Origin: Bacteroidales bacterium
GTDB taxonomy: Bacteria > Bacteroidota > Bacteroidia > Bacteroidales > JALTDM01
DNA length: 8,936 nucleotides
Assembly: GCA_027074135.1 (NCBI GenBank)
Contig: JALTDM010000164.1
Span: 1-8,936, forward strand
Reading direction: 5' to 3'
This document shows positions 5,629 through 8,936 of this stretch, piece by piece; the stretch's first letter is position 1; every line of letters begins with the position of its first letter. Both the position numbers and the translations under genes were made by a program. The notes under the pieces were generated by a model that saw only the letters and a program-made list of their open reading frames with translations, did not search any database and was not told where the DNA came from.

Positions 5629-6828
5629 TCAATTTCTTACATCAAAAGCATTGCGGAGTGAGTTGCCTATGATAATAAAAGCAAGGACAAGTAACATAAT
5701 TGCAATACCGGGTGCAAGCGATAAATGAGGTAATCCGACCAACAAGTAGCCGTAATTTTCTTTTATTATATTACCCCACGAAGGCATAGGCGGTTGAATA
5801 CCGACTCCCAAAAAACTTAAGCCTGCCTCTATCAGAATGGCACTTGCGAAGTTTGAAGCGGAAATTACTATTACGGGAGCCATTACATTGGGCAATATAT
5901 GTTTTCTGATTGTGCGGAAGTGGGAATATCCCAAAACTTTTGAGGCTTCAATATAGTCTTTTTGCTTTATACTCAATATTTGTCCTCTGACTACACGGGC
6001 AACTTCTACCCACATGGTCAATCCTACCGCGATAAAAATCTGCCAAAACCCTTTGCCTATAACCATTGTGAGAGCGATAACAAGTAGAAGTGTGGGAACT
6101 GACCACATTACATTTACGAACCACATAATTATATCGTCCAAGAAACCGCCGAAATAACCTGCCAAAGAACCAAGTAATATTCCGATAATCAACGAAATAA
6201 ATACACTAATAAAGCCAACTGCAAGCGAAATCCTGGAGCCGATAAGCAAACGGCTGAAAACATCACGGCCGAAACGGTCTGTTCCAAGCAAAAATTTGTG
6301 TTCTACAAGGTTGTTTGATACTACTTTGGATAAAAGTTCGTTAATGGATGTGTGGATGGTATCTCCGTTTATTGTTAGAATATTAACCAAATTGCCTTCG
6401 TGCCATTCTTTAGCAACAGGATAAACAATGTCGGCTAGTGAAAACTCTATTGTTTCGGGTTTTTCTCCTTTTTCGGCATAAAGTTCGGCGTCCAGCATTC
6501 CGTCTGAAATTTCTATTTTGTTGCTTTTCAGTGGATAATATTCATAACAATCGGGAGCGCCGTAAAGTAATTTTTTAAAAAAACCGTATTCGGTACAATT
6601 TATATTTTTATGTTTTTTGAGCAAATAAGTTTTGAAGCCCGGTTTTTTCAAGGCAATTTCAATCATCTGGTTGTTTGCTTCGCGTGTATTGTCAAAGGCA
6701 ATAAAATAAGCAAACAGTCCGATAAGGAAAACAAATGCAACAAAAGATAAGGCTGCAACCGCAACCTTATCTTTAAAGAATTTTTCTAATGAGTGTGCAA
6801 AGAGTGATTTATGATTTTTTTCCGTCAT
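5629..6828 (-). CDS. ABC transporter permease, OppC/DppC type (peptide uptake)
   Basis: The product is a 399-residue inner-membrane permease of the binding-protein-dependent type. Residues 22-44 are the first membrane helix. A long periplasmic stretch (about 45-180) follows, then the conserved GTDRFGRDVFSRLLIGSR entry motif (182-199) and a core of about five helices (200-390). The EAA loop that contacts the ATPase is EASKVLGYSHFRTIRKHILPN (split over 294-314), with the canonical Gly300 and LP. The SFLGVGIQPPMPSWG segment (338-352) is a strong signature of OppC/DppC/NikC permeases. E. coli relatives are about 300 residues; the extra length is the first periplasmic loop, which holds the protein's only two cysteines (C78, C94). 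OppB, ATPase and binding-protein genes are not in the window. The ATG at 6828 overlaps the peptidase gene by 20 bp, suggesting co-transcription and coupled translation. Di- or oligopeptide is the likely substrate; nickel or another solute is possible. Confidence 0.92.
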   Translation of the reverse strand: MTEKNHKSLFAHSLEKFFKDKVAVAALSFVAFVFLIGLFAYFIAFDNTREANNQMIEIALKKPGFKTYLLKKHKNINCTEYGFFKKLLYGAPDCYEYYPLKSNKIEISDGMLDAELYAEKGEKPETIEFSLADIVYPVAKEWHEGNLVNILTINGDTIHTSINELLSKVVSNNLVEHKFLLGTDRFGRDVFSRLLIGSRISLAVGFISVFISLIIGILLGSLAGYFGGFLDDIIMWFVNVMWSVPTLLLVIALTMVIGKGFWQIFIAVGLTMWVEVARVVRGQILSIKQKDYIEASKVLGYSHFRTIRKHILPNVMAPVIVISASNFASAILIEAGLSFLGVGIQPPMPSWGNIIKENYGYLLVGLPHLSLAPGIAIMLLVLAFIIIGNSLRNAFDVRN

Positions 6829-8932
6829 TTTTCAGCCACCTGTCTAGCCATTTAAAGAATGTTCTTTGCCACAAAATACCGTTTTGTGGTTTAAGTACCC
6901 AGTGGTTTTCATCCGGGAAATACAGCATTTCGGCTGGTATGCCTCTAATCTTTGCGGCATCAAAAGCTGCAAAACCTTGTGCATCCAGTATTCTGTAATC
7001 CCTGCCGCCATGAATTACTAGAATCGGTGTATCCCACTTGTCAACGAATTTATGTGGGGAATTTGCATAACTTCTTTTAACCACAGGATTGTTTTTGTCC
7101 CAGTACGGACCACCTAAATCCCAATTCGGGAACCAAAGTTCGTCAGTTTCCACATATTGTGTTTCAAGGTCAAAAATACCATCGTGAGCTATGAATGCTT
7201 TGAATCTGCCGTTGTGGTGTCCTGCCAGCCAATACACTGAAAATCCGCCATAACTTGCTCCCACAGCTCCCAGTCTGTTTTTGTCTATGTATGGTTCTTT
7301 GGCGAGTTTGTCTATTGCCGTGAGATAGTCTTTCATATTTTTTCCACCGTAATCTCCGCTTATTTGTTCGTTCCATTTGGTGCCGAATCCGGGTAATCCC
7401 CTGCGATTAGGTGCAACCACTATATATCCGTTTGCAGCCATCATTTGGAAATTCCAACGATAGCTCCAGAATTGCGAAACCATACTTTGCGGACCACCTT
7501 GGCAATAGAGTAGTGCTGGATATGTTTTTGTGGAATCGAAGTGTGGCGGGTAAATTACCCAAACCAGCATATCTTTGCCGTCAAAAGTTTTTATCCATCT
7601 GCCTTCCACTTTACCCATTGTAAGTTGGTCCAGAAGGTCTTTGTTTACGAATGTGATTTGTTTTGCTTCTCCATCTCGGGTGTTTACAGAATAAAGTTCT
7701 GTAGGCATGCTCATCGAATGACGTTTTGCCACAAGTCCGTTTGACGCTAGTGACAGACCTATATAGTTGCAAGTATCATTTGTAAGTTGCTTTATTTCAC
7801 CTGAATTAAGAGAAAGTTCATAAATATTTATGCTTCCATGCCATTCGCTTGTGAAATAAATTTTGTAATTGCCTTTCCAAGTTAGGTTGTGTACATTTTG
7901 GTCAAAGTTTTGGGTATAGTCGGTTTTTTCGCCTGTTTCAAAATTGTAAACAAAAAGCCTGTTTTTGTCGGATTCATAACCATCGCGTGCCATACTTTCC
8001 CAAGCAATGAGTTTGCCGTTTTTTGAGAACACGGGACAAGCATCATAACCCGGATTGTCTTTTGTGAGGTCAACGGTAGAGTCACCGTCAACATAGTAGA
8101 GATAAATATCGCTGTTAGTACTGATTGCATAAGCCAAACCTTTCTTTTTTACCGATGTGTAAGCAATGATTTTTCCGTCGGGGCTCCAAGCAATTTCTTC
8201 CATTCCGCCAAATGGCTTACGTGGAGAATTATATTGTTCACCTTCCATTATGTCTTTTGCGTCGTAAGCACTGTCGCCTTTTTCATATTTTGCCACAAAA
8301 ACATGACTGTATGTGTCGCACCAAGTATCCCAGTGGCGGTACATCATATGAGTTATTAACCTTCCGGATGTTTTTGGCAAGTCAGGATAAATATCATGAA
8401 CAGTTGTGTCCAGTTTGACTTCTTTGGTGAATAAAATCTTATCCAGAGTTGGGGCATATTTAAATCCTGTAATACCGCCTTCAATGTGCGTGATTTGTTT
8501 TTTATCCGTGCCGTCGAGGTTCATTTCCCACATTTGCAAGCTACCACTTTCCGAAGAAATGTAAGCAATTTTTTTACCGTCGGGTCTGAATACAATATTG
8601 AACTCGCTGAATGGTGTGTTTGTTATTTTTTTGAAGTAATTACCGTTTACATCAATGGTATAAATATCTGTATTCCCTTTGTTTTCGGCAATATCATAAT
8701 ATTTTACGCCGAACACAATCATATCTCCGTCCGGTGATACATCCATTTCGGTAATTCTGCCAAATGACCACAGCACTTCGGGTGTCATAACATCACTGTT
8801 CAACTTTAGAGTTTTGTGAGTTGCTGCAGTTGTTGTAGCTTTCTGTTGGTTGTTTTGATCCCTCACATCAGGGAACTCGCAAGAATTCAAAAATAAAATA
8901 GCTGTGAAAACCACTAAAATCCAATTTCTCAT
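6809..8932 (-). CDS. S9 family prolyl oligopeptidase, DPP5-like dipeptidyl-peptidase lipoprotein
   Basis: The 707-residue product begins with a lipoprotein signal (hydrophobic 4-15, lipobox LNSC, Cys18). Residues about 50-420 are a beta-propeller of WD40/TolB-like repeats, seen as recurring SPDG/RPDGKKIAY blocks (66-69, 116-124, 250-258). Residues about 450-700 are the alpha/beta-hydrolase domain. The catalytic triad is readable: Ser560 in GASYGG, Asp645 in HGGRDYRI, His677 in PDENHW. The DENHWVLKPQN ending and overall length match the DPP5 group known from Porphyromonas gingivalis, which removes N-terminal dipeptides from oligopeptides; acylaminoacyl-peptidase is the nearest alternative. It probably acts in the periplasm or at the cell surface, and acidic residues just after Cys18 (EFPD) leave surface export possible. 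The ATG at 8932 is four bases from the window edge; the lipobox spacing supports it. The downstream permease overlaps its last 20 bp, consistent with peptide cleavage and uptake in one operon. Confidence 0.94.
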   Translation of the reverse strand: MRNWILVVFTAILFLNSCEFPDVRDQNNQQKATTTAATHKTLKLNSDVMTPEVLWSFGRITEMDVSPDGDMIVFGVKYYDIAENKGNTDIYTIDVNGNYFKKITNTPFSEFNIVFRPDGKKIAYISSESGSLQMWEMNLDGTDKKQITHIEGGITGFKYAPTLDKILFTKEVKLDTTVHDIYPDLPKTSGRLITHMMYRHWDTWCDTYSHVFVAKYEKGDSAYDAKDIMEGEQYNSPRKPFGGMEEIAWSPDGKIIAYTSVKKKGLAYAISTNSDIYLYYVDGDSTVDLTKDNPGYDACPVFSKNGKLIAWESMARDGYESDKNRLFVYNFETGEKTDYTQNFDQNVHNLTWKGNYKIYFTSEWHGSINIYELSLNSGEIKQLTNDTCNYIGLSLASNGLVAKRHSMSMPTELYSVNTRDGEAKQITFVNKDLLDQLTMGKVEGRWIKTFDGKDMLVWVIYPPHFDSTKTYPALLYCQGGPQSMVSQFWSYRWNFQMMAANGYIVVAPNRRGLPGFGTKWNEQISGDYGGKNMKDYLTAIDKLAKEPYIDKNRLGAVGASYGGFSVYWLAGHHNGRFKAFIAHDGIFDLETQYVETDELWFPNWDLGGPYWDKNNPVVKRSYANSPHKFVDKWDTPILVIHGGRDYRILDAQGFAAFDAAKIRGIPAEMLYFPDENHWVLKPQNGILWQRTFFKWLDRWLKNDGKKS

Positions 8933-8936
8933 AATG

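Noticed and set aside
7170..7376. A 68-codon minus-strand frame inside the peptidase gene
   Set aside because: It is a shifted reading of the S9 catalytic domain, covering the GASYGG region, and has no features of its own.
1..8936. CRISPR array, tRNA or rRNA genes, toxin-antitoxin or phage genes
   Set aside because: No regularly spaced direct repeats, no tRNA-like cloverleaf or rRNA sequence, and no protein motifs of such systems were seen on either strand.

Overview
The window looks like chromosomal DNA from a member of the Bacteroidota. It is AT-rich, start codons mostly lack strong Shine-Dalgarno sequences, a TAnnTTTG-type promoter box is visible, and the proteins are typical of the phylum: a TonB-dependent receptor with an N-terminal carboxypeptidase-regulatory-like domain, a DPP5-like S9 peptidase lipoprotein, and an exonuclease/endonuclease/phosphatase (EEP) lipoprotein. 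All six recognisable genes are on the minus strand, so transcription runs from high to low coordinates.

Reading in the direction of transcription: (1) 8932-5629 holds a DPP5-like dipeptidyl-peptidase lipoprotein followed, with a 20-bp overlap, by an OppC/DppC-type ABC permease. This suggests a peptide degradation and uptake unit. (2) 5609-5311 is a gene-free segment bounded by perfect 23-bp inverted repeats, either a MITE-like element or an invertible segment. (3) 5260-2634 is a TPP riboswitch, a downstream platform that can hide the ribosome binding site, and an 820-residue TonB-dependent receptor, closed by an intrinsic terminator. Control by TPP makes thiamin or a thiamin precursor the likely substrate. 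(4) 2466-1016 holds a zinc-ribbon SAM methyltransferase joined to peptidyl-tRNA hydrolase by an ATGA overlap, with a candidate promoter just upstream. (5) 1002-931 is a palindromic intergenic repeat. (6) 906-1 is an EEP-family lipoprotein whose C-terminus lies beyond the left edge.

The genes themselves belong to known families. The less ordinary material is non-coding. In the riboswitch leader, the 5' strand of the aptamer is complementary to a downstream segment that can itself pair with the ribosome binding site, which gives a readable model for translational control. The 23-bp inverted-repeat element sits directly upstream of that leader. No transposase, recombinase, CRISPR array, rRNA or tRNA was seen. 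No wholly new multi-gene system could be supported from this sequence.
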